Notes under the pieces: generated by a model
Database searches by the model: none
Told to the model about the DNA's origin: nothing
Seen by the model: only the letters and a program-made list of their open reading frames with translations
Program-made: the position numbers and the translations under genes
Assembly: GCA_022841475.1 (NCBI GenBank)
Contig: JALHRJ010000012.1
Location: 1-64,000 of the forward strand
DNA from: Cyclobacteriaceae bacterium
Lineage (GTDB): Bacteria > Bacteroidota > Bacteroidia > Cytophagales > Cyclobacteriaceae
Reading direction: 5' to 3'
Length of the DNA: 64,000 bases
In this document: piece after piece, positions 7,949 through 17,791 of the stretch
How positions within the stretch are numbered: the first letter of the stretch is position 1
Layout: each line of letters begins with the position of its first letter

Positions 7949-10900
7949 GTGGGGCTAGGTTTCAGGCTTTTGATCTTTTTTTTAGTTCTGCCTCTGTTGA
8001 GTTTTTCTCAATATTCGCACGATTGGATCAAGCAGGGGCAAACCTATTTCCGAATACCCGTTGCAAAAGGGGGTGTGTACAGACTCACTACTTCAGATTT
8101 ACAATCTGCGGGTGTTCCAGTCGCGGCTATTGACCCAAGGCGGATTCAGATTTTTCATCGCGGTCAGGAGCAAGCCATTTTTGTTCAGGGGCAATCCGAT
8201 GCGGTTCTTGATGCCGGTGATTACCTCGAGTTTTATGGAGTTGCCAATGATGGAACGCTAGATAGAGACCTTTACAAACCTGCCGCTGCTCAACCCCATG
8301 CATATTATAATCTCTACAGCGACACAACAGCTTATTTTTTAACCTGGCAACTCTCTGCTATACCGGGCAAACGGATCAGTAATTTTTCAGAGATCAACGT
8401 AACTAACATTCCAAAAGAAATATATCACACTGAAGAACGATTGCTCATCAATAGAGAGGAGTATGCAACTGGAAATAAACTCAGTGATGTAATTCAGTTC
8501 ACGCAATTTGATGAAGGTGAAGGCTGGACGGGCAACGCCATTCGCCAAAATCAGAGTGTTGACTACATACTTGAACAGATTACACAGACTGTTCCTGCTT
8601 CGGGCGATCCACAACTTGAAATGTTGTTAGTCGGACGCGACCAGATTCCACATACGGCTACTATTTATGTAGGGCCGAACGCGGGCTCCCTTCGTTTGTT
8701 GGATTCACATGCCTTCAGTGGATTTGCAGCTGAAAAACTTTCTTACGCACTTGCGTGGAGTGACATAGGAGCAGACGGTCGGCTTACGGTTCAGTTCTCA
8801 GCACCGCCAGAAGCGAATAACCGATTTCAATTTAGTGCCTCATATGTAAGGATTGTTTTCCCGCAAAGTTTCAATGCCACGGGTGTTATTGAAAAGACAT
8901 TTACGCTCGCGCCTAATCCTGCCAACAAATCTTACCTGGAATTAGATAATGCGGCAAATAATCTTCGGATTTGGGATGTCACCGATTTACAGTCTATCAC
9001 TTCTATTGGCACCACTACTACCGGTGCAACCATGAAGGCAATCGTGCCTAATACACAGTCAGCCCGGACGTTGTTTGTTTTTAACTCCACTACAACACCC
9101 GCTATTAAACCGGTTACATTTCGTACCATCAATCCAGACCAGGCTGGCTTTGTAATTATATCAAATAAGCTATTGATGCAATCAGCTTTAGGTTATGCAA
9201 ATCCTGTGAAAGCCTATGCAGGATATCGGGCATCTGAAGCCGGTGGCTCGTATGATACGTTGGTGGTGAACATCGATCAACTCTACAATCAATTCAATTA
9301 TGGAGAAACTTCACCCCGGGCGGTGTTTGAATTCATGCGCTATCTGGTGAATGAAGGTTCGCCCCGCTATCTTTTTTTAATTGGAAAAGGACGCGATGTA
9401 AGTTCCGGATTTCATCGATTGATCAATCCGGCATCGACCATTTTGAAAGACCTTGTGCCTTCGGCAGGCTTACCAAGTGCAGATATGGCATTTACTGCGG
9501 GGTTAAATGGAACAACCTATGAACCTGCAGTGCCTACTGGCCGATTATCGGCAAGCACATCCCTTCAGGTAGCTGCGTATCTCAATAAAATTAAGGAAAT
9601 AGAAGTCGGCTCTGTACCCCAATCCTGGCAAAAGGAAGGCTTGCATTTAAGTGGAGGTATACAACCAGCAGAGTTAGTTACGTTTCGATCATACATGGAT
9701 GGCTTTAAATCAATTGGTGAGAATGAATTTTGGGGCGGAAAAATTACAACCATAGCGAAACGTGATCCCAATCCGGTTGAGTTGATTAATATTTCAGATA
9801 AAGTCAATGCGGGTGTAAACCTGATTACTTTTTTTGGGCACTCTTCGCCCAGCACCATTGATATCGACATTGGATTTGTATCGGACCCCACCATGGGTTA
9901 TAACAATCCGGGTAAGTATCCGACTTTTTTAATCAACGGATGTAATGCGGGTAATTTCTTTTCGAATACGATGGCTTTTGGTGAGGATTGGATCTTAACC
10001 TCGAACAAAGGCGCCCGCAATTTTATTGCGCACAGCTCCTTTGGTTATGTATCTACACTGAGATATTACTCTGATTTATTTTATAAGATTGGATTAGCTG
10101 ATTCCGTATTTATTAAGATGGGAGTAGGGGACGTGCAAAAGGAGGTTGCACGACAATATATGCTCGCAGCTCCGGCTACGATGGCTAACATTACACAAGT
10201 ACAACAGATGATGTTGTTGGGTGATCCAGCCGTTAGACTTTTCAATTACGACAAACCCGATTATGAGATTACAAACTCTTCGCTTTCCCTGGAGTCGTTT
10301 GATAATAAACCGGTAACAGCCAGCAGCGATTCGTTTGCGGTGAAGATCATCGTTAAAAATCTTGGGCTGGCAAAGACAGATCCTATTACTATCCGTTTGA
10401 TCCGCACACGCGAGAATGGGGAAGAAGTGAGTTATGACTCATTGTTTTCACCCGTGCTCAATGTAGACACACTAAGATTTATTCAATATCGCGCTGGAAG
10501 TTCGGATGGCGGCAACAATCAATTCACTGTTATCCTTGATCCGGAAAATAAAATTGAAGAGATGAAGGAAGATAATAATGAAGCGACCTTCAATACATTC
10601 ATTCCTTCCAACGCCACTCTCAATTTGTTTCCAGCCGCCTACGGAATTGTAAATCAATCAACGGCAAAGTTGATCTGGCAATCCACTAATTTAATTTCTG
10701 ATGCGCGTGAGTTTCTTGTTGAGATCGATACAACTGATCAATTCGATAGTCCGTTCTTTAAGAATTTAACTATAACAGGTAAAGTTATTGCCAGCACTGA
10801 GGTAAATCTTGTACAGTCTGATTCTGTAGTCTATTTCTGGCGCACACGATTTAAAACTCCGCAACCTGGCGAAAGCAGCGAGTGGACAACATTCACATTT

Positions 10901-12886
10901 TCTTTTATAGAAGGAAGTTCCGAAGGGTGGGCGCAAATCAGTTCGCAACAGATCAAAGAGAATTTTTTTAGTAACCTCGTTCCAACCGAAGAGGGCACAC
11001 GATTCAACTTTGAAGAATCTGTAACAGCACTTTCTATTACAACTTTTGGCAGTGACAGCCCATTGCCATTTACCGAGGTCTCCGTGAAGATTAATGGTGC
11101 CGAATATAATCTTGCCACTCAGTTGCAACCTTGCCGCAACAATACCCTTAATCTCATTGCCTTTAATAAGACTACCGCAATTCCGTATGCAGCATTACCT
11201 TTTAATTTTCAAGATCCGCGCACGTGTGGCCGCGAACCTCAATTGATCAACAGCTTTTTGCTTACTGAACTGGAGACGGGGTTGAATAATGACCTTGCTG
11301 CTTTTGTGGATGCTGTAGGTGTCAGCGATTCGGTAGTTCTTTTTTCTATTGGCAATCCTGGCTTCACTTCATGGTCTGCCAACGTAAAATCACAACTGGG
11401 TGAACTCGGAGTTTCACTAACTGATTTAGATGCTTTACAGGCCGGTGAGCCGGTAATTATTTTTGGAAGAAAAGGTGCCGCACCCGGCACAGCATCTATT
11501 ACGCGTTCTCTTTTAGCACCTCTATCCGAACAACTGATTACTGTTAATGGAAGTATCACCGGTAGAAAGTCTGAAGGCTTTATGAAATCGGTGACAATAG
11601 GTCCGGCTTCGGAATGGAAACAATTTATTTCGAAAGCCACACAACCAGATACTGAAGATCAGATTACTTTTTCTATTTATGGAATCCGGTTGGATGGTGT
11701 TGAGGATTTTTTGATGGATGTTGTTGGTAATAATCTTGATCTTTCGGGAATTCCTGTGGAGGATTATCCTTATTTAAAAGTCAATTTCTATACGCGCGAT
11801 GAAATTAATCTGACACCTGCGCAGTGGAATAATTGGGCGGTGTTGTATGAGCCAGTAGCCGAAGGAGTTTTGATTTGGAAGGGAACGGAGAATTCAATTA
11901 CGGTGCAAGAAGGTCAGGCCTGGAGCACCCGGTTTGGCTTTACCAATATCTCGGAAAAGAATTTTAGTGGACCACTACAAACTGACGTGGAGATTTTTAC
12001 CAAAGAAAGTCAGCTTCGTGAACAACAGATTTTTACAATTGATCCACCGGCACCGGGTGACACAACCTTTTTTGAAATCACTTCTACCACCCTAACAAAG
12101 ATTGGAAAGAACGATGTGAATGTATTTGTTAACAAAAGAATTTTAGCCGAGCCTTATTATGATAACAATTTTATTAGTCTGCCTCACTACCTAAATGTGC
12201 AAGCTGACAAAACACCACCGATGCTGGATGTTAGGTTTGATAACCGGACCTTACGCCAGGGCGATTTTATTTCATCAACTCCCTTGATTACACTTTTAAT
12301 GATTGATGAAAACTCTTTTCGATTTAAGTCCGATACAGTGGGAATCACCTTGCTTCTAAGGTACCCCTGCGGAAACGCATCCTGTCCGTTTACCAGAATT
12401 TCGATGAGTGGCAATGATGTAAAATGGTATGCGGCAACAGAGAGTTCTGATTTTCGAATTGAATTTACACCACAACTTCCGGATGGAGCCTATGTGCTGT
12501 CGGCACAGGTAGCCGATGCCAGTGGTAATCTGAGTGGATCAGTTCCCTACGAAATTTCGTTTAATGTAAAGTCCGAACCGACTTTAGAGTTTTCGAGTGT
12601 ATATCCTAACCCCTCTAACGATGCATTCTTTTTTAATTTTGTGCTAACGGGCAATCAATTACCGAACGAGTTCAATCTGGAAATATTTACATCCCAGGGC
12701 CAACGCCTGCGCACCTTTACCATCGATGATGTTGAGCAATTCACCATCGGAACTAATGAGCTGATGTGGGATGGACGCGATGCCCAGGGTGGTTTTCTTC
12801 CACGCGGATTTTATGTATATCGGTTGCAGATTAGCGCAGGTGATATAAATAAGTCTGTAACGGGAAAGCTTGTACTGATGCGATAA
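7949..12886 (+). CDS. porU2: T9SS C25-family (gingipain-like) sortase, PorU2-type
   Basis: A 1645-residue exported protease-like protein. The GTG start at 7949 gives a signal peptide (MGLGFRLLIFFLVLPLLSFSQ). The C25 domain covers about residues 400-760, with the catalytic His in FFGHSSPST (His631) and Cys in LINGCNAGNF (Cys665), both present. A beta-rich CARDB/Ig-like middle follows. The end (about 1560-1645) has VYPNPSND and a FlgD-like segment finishing GKLVLMR, a type A T9SS sorting domain. PorU removes C-terminal signals from secreted cargo and anchors them; this longer form fits the PorU2 class rather than classical PorU (about 1150 residues). It stands alone, with no T9SS core genes beside it. 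The precise substrate is unknown. Confidence 0.82.
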   Translation: MGLGFRLLIFFLVLPLLSFSQYSHDWIKQGQTYFRIPVAKGGVYRLTTSDLQSAGVPVAAIDPRRIQIFHRGQEQAIFVQGQSDAVLDAGDYLEFYGVANDGTLDRDLYKPAAAQPHAYYNLYSDTTAYFLTWQLSAIPGKRISNFSEINVTNIPKEIYHTEERLLINREEYATGNKLSDVIQFTQFDEGEGWTGNAIRQNQSVDYILEQITQTVPASGDPQLEMLLVGRDQIPHTATIYVGPNAGSLRLLDSHAFSGFAAEKLSYALAWSDIGADGRLTVQFSAPPEANNRFQFSASYVRIVFPQSFNATGVIEKTFTLAPNPANKSYLELDNAANNLRIWDVTDLQSITSIGTTTTGATMKAIVPNTQSARTLFVFNSTTTPAIKPVTFRTINPDQAGFVIISNKLLMQSALGYANPVKAYAGYRASEAGGSYDTLVVNIDQLYNQFNYGETSPRAVFEFMRYLVNEGSPRYLFLIGKGRDVSSGFHRLINPASTILKDLVPSAGLPSADMAFTAGLNGTTYEPAVPTGRLSASTSLQVAAYLNKIKEIEVGSVPQSWQKEGLHLSGGIQPAELVTFRSYMDGFKSIGENEFWGGKITTIAKRDPNPVELINISDKVNAGVNLITFFGHSSPSTIDIDIGFVSDPTMGYNNPGKYPTFLINGCNAGNFFSNTMAFGEDWILTSNKGARNFIAHSSFGYVSTLRYYSDLFYKIGLADSVFIKMGVGDVQKEVARQYMLAAPATMANITQVQQMMLLGDPAVRLFNYDKPDYEITNSSLSLESFDNKPVTASSDSFAVKIIVKNLGLAKTDPITIRLIRTRENGEEVSYDSLFSPVLNVDTLRFIQYRAGSSDGGNNQFTVILDPENKIEEMKEDNNEATFNTFIPSNATLNLFPAAYGIVNQSTAKLIWQSTNLISDAREFLVEIDTTDQFDSPFFKNLTITGKVIASTEVNLVQSDSVVYFWRTRFKTPQPGESSEWTTFTFSFIEGSSEGWAQISSQQIKENFFSNLVPTEEGTRFNFEESVTALSITTFGSDSPLPFTEVSVKINGAEYNLATQLQPCRNNTLNLIAFNKTTAIPYAALPFNFQDPRTCGREPQLINSFLLTELETGLNNDLAAFVDAVGVSDSVVLFSIGNPGFTSWSANVKSQLGELGVSLTDLDALQAGEPVIIFGRKGAAPGTASITRSLLAPLSEQLITVNGSITGRKSEGFMKSVTIGPASEWKQFISKATQPDTEDQITFSIYGIRLDGVEDFLMDVVGNNLDLSGIPVEDYPYLKVNFYTRDEINLTPAQWNNWAVLYEPVAEGVLIWKGTENSITVQEGQAWSTRFGFTNISEKNFSGPLQTDVEIFTKESQLREQQIFTIDPPAPGDTTFFEITSTTLTKIGKNDVNVFVNKRILAEPYYDNNFISLPHYLNVQADKTPPMLDVRFDNRTLRQGDFISSTPLITLLMIDENSFRFKSDTVGITLLLRYPCGNASCPFTRISMSGNDVKWYAATESSDFRIEFTPQLPDGAYVLSAQVADASGNLSGSVPYEISFNVKSEPTLEFSSVYPNPSNDAFFFNFVLTGNQLPNEFNLEIFTSQGQRLRTFTIDDVEQFTIGTNELMWDGRDAQGGFLPRGFYVYRLQISAGDINKSVTGKLVLMR

Positions 12887-13038
12887 AATATTTATTTCTT
12901 AATCCCGTTTGAAAATTACAACCCGGTCCAAAAAGCAACCTGAAACTGATGCGAATTAGCTAAGTAATTTTTTCAGGATGCACCTTTTGTGAATTTTTAC
13001 TTACTTTGCGCAACTTTGTATTACACGTATTAACCGCG

Positions 13039-13398
13039 ATGCTCAAAAGATTTTTCAGCCTGCTCTTGGCACTGTATATCCTTAATTTCAGCATTGATAG
13101 CCCTGATGCTTCTCCGGATCATATTGCTGAGGATCTTACCTTTAACGACATCGAAAGTTTTTATGAGTTGTTTTTAGAAGATATTGTAGGTATCGAGAAC
13201 GCAGTCGAGGAACGCGATGAACGCGATCAGGATGATGGCGGCTCATTTCAGTTCAAGAAACTTTACTTCACCTCATTAGTATCCAGCGTTCAAAGTAAAG
13301 CAGCCGATTATATCTTCGAGCTGCACGTCCCGAAGCTCAATTGCCCTGTTTTGGCAATTCGATATCGTGAAATCGATTCGCCACCACCGCGAGCCTAA
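13039..13398 (+). CDS. Small exported protein preceding RND efflux operon
   Basis: A 119-residue protein read from the ATG at 13039; an in-frame TTG 33 bases upstream gives a poorer start. Residues 1-20 look like a signal peptide or membrane anchor (MLKRFFSLLLALYILNFSID). A very acidic middle (ERDERDQDDGG at about 58-68) and a C-terminus ending in PPPRA follow. I do not recognise a domain. Small proteins of similar layout often precede RND adaptor genes in Bacteroidota, and the adaptor starts 85 bases later, so it is probably part of the efflux operon. It may be an accessory or regulatory subunit, but this is inference from position. Confidence 0.6.
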   Translation: MLKRFFSLLLALYILNFSIDSPDASPDHIAEDLTFNDIESFYELFLEDIVGIENAVEERDERDQDDGGSFQFKKLYFTSLVSSVQSKAADYIFELHVPKLNCPVLAIRYREIDSPPPRA

Positions 13399-13483
13399 AT
13401 CTTTCCTTTTCTGTTAGCGCTTGCCCGCCACCCGGTGCAAGGTTGTTATTTATTTAGTTCAACTAAGTTTTACTCTTATTATT

Positions 13484-14629
13484 ATGACGCTTTCAATATT
13501 AAGCTTCAGTCGCATGGATTTTTATGCGCGCCTGATGTCACTCTCTTCATTAATTGCATTTCTCGCCAGTTGTTCTTCACCTACGAAAGAAGAAAGCTCG
13601 CTGGAAAAATTTCCAGTGTCCAGTCCGTTAGTAGCCGATACAACCTACATCAAGGATTATGTGGCCGACATTCACTCGATCCAAAATGTTGAAATAAGAG
13701 CAAAAGTCGAAGGCATGCTGGAGGCTATTCATGTGGATGAAGGTCAGGCTGTAAAAGAAGGGCAACTCTTGTTCACGATAAGTGGTCAGCAATACCGACA
13801 AGAATTGTTAAAAGCCCAAGCCGCACTGACCAGTGCGTTAGCTGAGGCAAAGGCTTCCGAAGTAGAATTAAACAATGTAAAAACGTTGTTTGAAAAGAAT
13901 ATTGTTTCACAGAGTGAGTTGGATCTGGCGCTTGCAAAACGGGAAGCGGTTAACGCCAATGTGGAGGAAGCAAAAGCCCACGAAGCAAGTGCCAGTCTGC
14001 AACTGGCTTTCGCACAGGTAAGAGCCCCTTTTAGCGGCCTCATCAACCGGATTCCCAATAAAGCGGGAAGTCTTTTGGAAGCGGGTGCCTTACTAACCAC
14101 CCTCTCCAATAACAAAGAGGTCTTTGCCTATTTCAATTTATCAGAGAAAGATTATCTGGACTATATCACCTCATCAACGGAGGTGAAGCCAACCGAGGCA
14201 ACCCTGCAACTAGCCAACAACACTTTGTATCCACATGCTGGAAAAATTGAGATGATCGAAAGCGAGTTCGACAGAAGTACTGGTAACATCGCCTTTCGGG
14301 CCAGATTCCCTAATCCAAACCAACTATTAAAGCATGGCGGCAGCGGTAAAATCATGTTAACAACCCTGCTAAGGAATGCGATGCTCGTTCCACAAAAATC
14401 AACTTTTGAGGTGCAGGAAAATATTTATGTTTTTGTCCTTGCCGAAGGAAACAAAGTGCAGCAAAGAAAAATTGTTCCTTCGTTTCGATTGCCGCAAGTA
14501 TATGTCATCAATTCGGGACTTAGTGCAAACGACCAATTTGTTTACGAAGGCATACAAAAACTGAAAGAGGGTGATGCCATTGTTCCGGAAGTTATTTCAT
14601 TTTCTACACGCATGAACTCCAAAAAGTAA
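13484..14629 (+). CDS. RND efflux periplasmic adaptor (membrane fusion lipoprotein)
   Basis: A 381-residue adaptor of the AcrA/MexA type, linking the inner-membrane pump to the outer channel. ATG starts are available at 13484 and 13514; either leaves a lipoprotein signal with FLASC before SSPTKE. The biotinyl-lipoyl half domains flank a coiled-coil hairpin: VEGMLEAIHVDEGQAVKEGQ, then helices at about 95-165 rich in Ala/Glu/Lys, then VRAPFSGLINRIPNKAGSL. A beta-barrel and membrane-proximal domain follow, ending near residue 381. It lies 6 bases before the pump gene, so the set is an operon. No transport substrate can be deduced. Confidence 0.93.
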   Translation: MTLSILSFSRMDFYARLMSLSSLIAFLASCSSPTKEESSLEKFPVSSPLVADTTYIKDYVADIHSIQNVEIRAKVEGMLEAIHVDEGQAVKEGQLLFTISGQQYRQELLKAQAALTSALAEAKASEVELNNVKTLFEKNIVSQSELDLALAKREAVNANVEEAKAHEASASLQLAFAQVRAPFSGLINRIPNKAGSLLEAGALLTTLSNNKEVFAYFNLSEKDYLDYITSSTEVKPTEATLQLANNTLYPHAGKIEMIESEFDRSTGNIAFRARFPNPNQLLKHGGSGKIMLTTLLRNAMLVPQKSTFEVQENIYVFVLAEGNKVQQRKIVPSFRLPQVYVINSGLSANDQFVYEGIQKLKEGDAIVPEVISFSTRMNSKK

Positions 14630-14635
14630 AAGAAA

Positions 14636-17600
14636 ATGATAACACAAATTATTCATCGCCCCATACTTGCAGTTGTTATATCACTGATTATTCTTTTTTT
14701 GGGCATACTGTCGCTTTTTCAACTGCCCATGTCGCTTTTTCCCAGCATAGCACCGCCTGAAGTCAATGTTACGGTTGAATACACCGGAGCCAATGCAGAA
14801 ACAGTAACCAAAGCCGCGATTGTTCCGCTAGAGCGTGCCATCAACGGAGTGCCTGGTATGAAATACATGAGTAGTGATGCAGGAAATGATGGTGTGGGGG
14901 TGGTTCAGATCTTATTTGAAATTGGAAGCGACCCAAATGTTGCAGGTATTAATGTGCAAAATCGGGTGAGTGCTGTAATGGGTGAATTGCCAGCAGAAGT
15001 AATTCGAAATGGGGTAAAAATTGCAAAGGAAGAAAACGCTATGCTGATGTATCTGAATATCTTTTCAAACGACTCTACTCTGGATGAGAAATTCCTCTAC
15101 AATTTTACCGATATCAACATTCTTGCAGAACTCAAGCGAATAAAAGGTGTTGGTTTTGCGGATATTGTTGGTGCAAAGGAATATGCAATGCGCATCTGGC
15201 TCAAGCCTGATAAAATGCTTGCCTACAATATTTCAACCGATGACGTATTGAATGCCTTGGAAGAACAAAACATAGAAGCAGCTCCCGGAAAAATTGGTGA
15301 AAGCAGTGATAAAAAAACACAGGCCTTGCAATACACCATAAAATACACCGGTAAGTTTAATACAAAAGAGCAATATGAAAATATTCCGATTAAATCAGAG
15401 AACGCAGGAGATATTTTGCGCATTAAAGATGTGGCAGAAGTAGAATTTGGAACTACTTATTTTGATGTAGAAGCCAAAATGAATGGCAAACCTAGTGCGG
15501 CAATTATTCTGAAACAATTGCCCGGCTCCAATGCCCGTGAAGTAATTACGGATGTGAAGAAAAAAATGGCACAACTTAAAGAAACTTTATTTTTGAAAGG
15601 AATGGATTACGAGGTAAGTTTTGATATAGCCCGGTTTATGGATGCATCGGTTCATGAAGTGGTGAAGACATTTATTGAAGCGTTGGTGCTCGTAACATTG
15701 GTAGTATTCCTTTTTTTGCAAGACTGGCGCTCTACACTCATTCCCGCACTGGCGGTACCTGTTTCGTTGGTGGGCACATTTTTCTTTATGCAGTTTTTTG
15801 GCTTCTCCTTGAATCTAATAACACTGTTTGCATTGGTTCTGGCAATAGGTATTGTCGTAGATGACTCTATTGTGGTAGTAGAGGCCGTTCATGCCAAAAT
15901 GGAAAAGTCGAAAGTCAGTGCGCTTGAAGCTACCAAGCAGGCCATGAAAGAAATAAGTGGTGCTATCATAGCTATTACATTGGTAATGTCAGCTGTATTT
16001 ATTCCTGTCGCTTTCATGAGTGGCCCAACCGGAATATTTTATCGTCAGTTTTCACTCACACTTGCGATAGCAATTGTACTTTCTGGACTTGTGGCACTTA
16101 CTCTTGCTCCTGCATTGTGTGCATTACTTTTAAAAAGTCATTATGGCAAGGAGAAGAAAGGAACAAGCCTTTCAAAATTCTTTGACGGTTTCAACAAATG
16201 GTATGAAGTGTTAGAAGACAAATACAAAAATCTACTTTCCAAAATTATAAGCCGTAGGGTAGTTACTTTCGGTGTTCTTATAGCATTTTGTGTAGCCACT
16301 GGTATTTTAGGGAAAATATTGCCCACCGGTTTTATTCCCAACGAAGACCAGGGAACGTTTTATGCCAGTGTTACTACGCCCTCGGGGGCTACGCTGGAGC
16401 GTACCAAGGAAGTAGTGAATGCCATACAGCGGGAAGCACAAAATCTGGAAGGTGTTGAAAGTGTTTCTACCCTTGCCGGAACAAATATTCTTTCTGACGG
16501 AACCGGTGCAACGTATGGCACTGCACTCATCAATCTAAAGCCCTGGGAAGACCGCAACGTTTCTGTGGAAGATGTGATTGCTGCTCTAAAAGAAAAGACC
16601 ACCTATCTCAAGGATGCACAAATTGAGTTTTTTCCGCCACCGGCTGTGCCGGGCTATGGAAATGCCAGCGGTTTTGAATTGCGTTTGTTAGACAAAACCG
16701 GAACTGGTGATTTCAAAAAAATGGAAGAGGTAGTACGGCAGTTTATTTCTGACTTAAAAGCGCAACCTGAAATTGCAAGTGCTTTCACTATTTTTGATGC
16801 AAGCTTTCCGCAATACACATTACATATCGATATTGATAAAGCAGCGCAAAAGGGAGTTACGGTTAACAACGCCATGGGGACACTGCAAACCCTTTTAGGA
16901 AGTGAGTATGCAACTAACTTCATCCGGTTTGGGCAGATGTATAAGGTCATGGTGCAGGCCTTGCCCGAATACCGGGCAAAACCCGAGGATCTTCTGAAAC
17001 TTTATGTAAAGAATGACCAGGAAGAAATGGTTTCCCTTTCAGCTTTTGTAACCATGGAAAAAACATACGGAGTCGATCAGGTAACACGCTACAACATGTT
17101 TCCGTCAGCGGAGTTGAACGGTGAAGGTAAACCGGGGGTGAGCAGCGGAACGGTATTAAAAATTGTGCAGGAAATAGCACGTGAAAAATTACCTAAGGGT
17201 TTTGATATTGACTGGGCTGGGATTTCACGTGATGAAGCCACTGTAGGCAACGAAGGCATCATCATTTTTATGATTTGTCTTTTGTTTATCTATCTCGTAT
17301 TGGCCGGCCAGTATGAAAGTTTTCTGTTGCCCTTGCCCGTAATTCTTTCCTTGCCCACCGGTATTTTCGGTGCTTTCTTCTTATTGGGTGTGTTGGGTTT
17401 GGAAAACAATATCTATGCACAAATCGCCATGCTGATGCTCATTGGTTTGTTGGGTAAAAACGCTATTCTGATAGTAGAGTTTGCCGCTCAAAAACACAGT
17501 CAGGGAATGAGTGTAATTGAGGCCGCACTGGAAGGAGCCAAAATTCGTTTGCGCCCCATCCTGATGACCTCTTTCGCATTTATTGGTGGGCTTTTGCCGC

Positions 17601-17788
17601 TCATGATTGCCACCGGTGCCGGGGCCATCGGCAATAGAACCATTGGTACGGCTGCCGCTGGTGGAATGTTGTTCGGAACTGTGTTCGGAGTAATTATTAT
17701 TCCGGGCTTGTATGTAGCCTTTGCCAGTATCTCTGAAAAAATCAGCAGCAATAGAAAAAATGAAAATCCGGTAACCGAAATAATCTGA
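14636..17788 (+). CDS. RND multidrug efflux pump, HAE1 family (AcrB-like)
   Basis: A 1050-residue inner-membrane proton antiporter. The pattern is one N-terminal helix, a large periplasmic porter loop, six helices, a second large loop (about 560-860) and six more helices. The proton-relay pair of TM4 is visible as GIVVDDSIVVVEA (about residue 407) and the TM10 lysine as GLLGKNAILIVEFA (about 940). GFIPNEDQGTFYASV marks the second loop start, as in HAE1 pumps rather than heavy-metal CusA pumps. It works as a trimer with the adaptor before it and the channel after it. The ATG is 6 bases after the adaptor stop and the next gene follows at 3 bases. Confidence 0.95.
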   Translation: MITQIIHRPILAVVISLIILFLGILSLFQLPMSLFPSIAPPEVNVTVEYTGANAETVTKAAIVPLERAINGVPGMKYMSSDAGNDGVGVVQILFEIGSDPNVAGINVQNRVSAVMGELPAEVIRNGVKIAKEENAMLMYLNIFSNDSTLDEKFLYNFTDINILAELKRIKGVGFADIVGAKEYAMRIWLKPDKMLAYNISTDDVLNALEEQNIEAAPGKIGESSDKKTQALQYTIKYTGKFNTKEQYENIPIKSENAGDILRIKDVAEVEFGTTYFDVEAKMNGKPSAAIILKQLPGSNAREVITDVKKKMAQLKETLFLKGMDYEVSFDIARFMDASVHEVVKTFIEALVLVTLVVFLFLQDWRSTLIPALAVPVSLVGTFFFMQFFGFSLNLITLFALVLAIGIVVDDSIVVVEAVHAKMEKSKVSALEATKQAMKEISGAIIAITLVMSAVFIPVAFMSGPTGIFYRQFSLTLAIAIVLSGLVALTLAPALCALLLKSHYGKEKKGTSLSKFFDGFNKWYEVLEDKYKNLLSKIISRRVVTFGVLIAFCVATGILGKILPTGFIPNEDQGTFYASVTTPSGATLERTKEVVNAIQREAQNLEGVESVSTLAGTNILSDGTGATYGTALINLKPWEDRNVSVEDVIAALKEKTTYLKDAQIEFFPPPAVPGYGNASGFELRLLDKTGTGDFKKMEEVVRQFISDLKAQPEIASAFTIFDASFPQYTLHIDIDKAAQKGVTVNNAMGTLQTLLGSEYATNFIRFGQMYKVMVQALPEYRAKPEDLLKLYVKNDQEEMVSLSAFVTMEKTYGVDQVTRYNMFPSAELNGEGKPGVSSGTVLKIVQEIAREKLPKGFDIDWAGISRDEATVGNEGIIIFMICLLFIYLVLAGQYESFLLPLPVILSLPTGIFGAFFLLGVLGLENNIYAQIAMLMLIGLLGKNAILIVEFAAQKHSQGMSVIEAALEGAKIRLRPILMTSFAFIGGLLPLMIATGAGAIGNRTIGTAAAGGMLFGTVFGVIIIPGLYVAFASISEKISSNRKNENPVTEII

Positions 17789-17791
17789 GTG

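Noticed and set aside
11239-11640. Long antisense frames in porU2-like, adhesin and other large genes
   Set aside because: They lack domain patterns and lie wholly inside well-supported genes on the other strand.
13421-13483. Upstream TTG extension of the RND adaptor
   Set aside because: It would place about 21 extra residues in front of an otherwise good lipoprotein signal; ATGs at 13484 or 13514 fit better.
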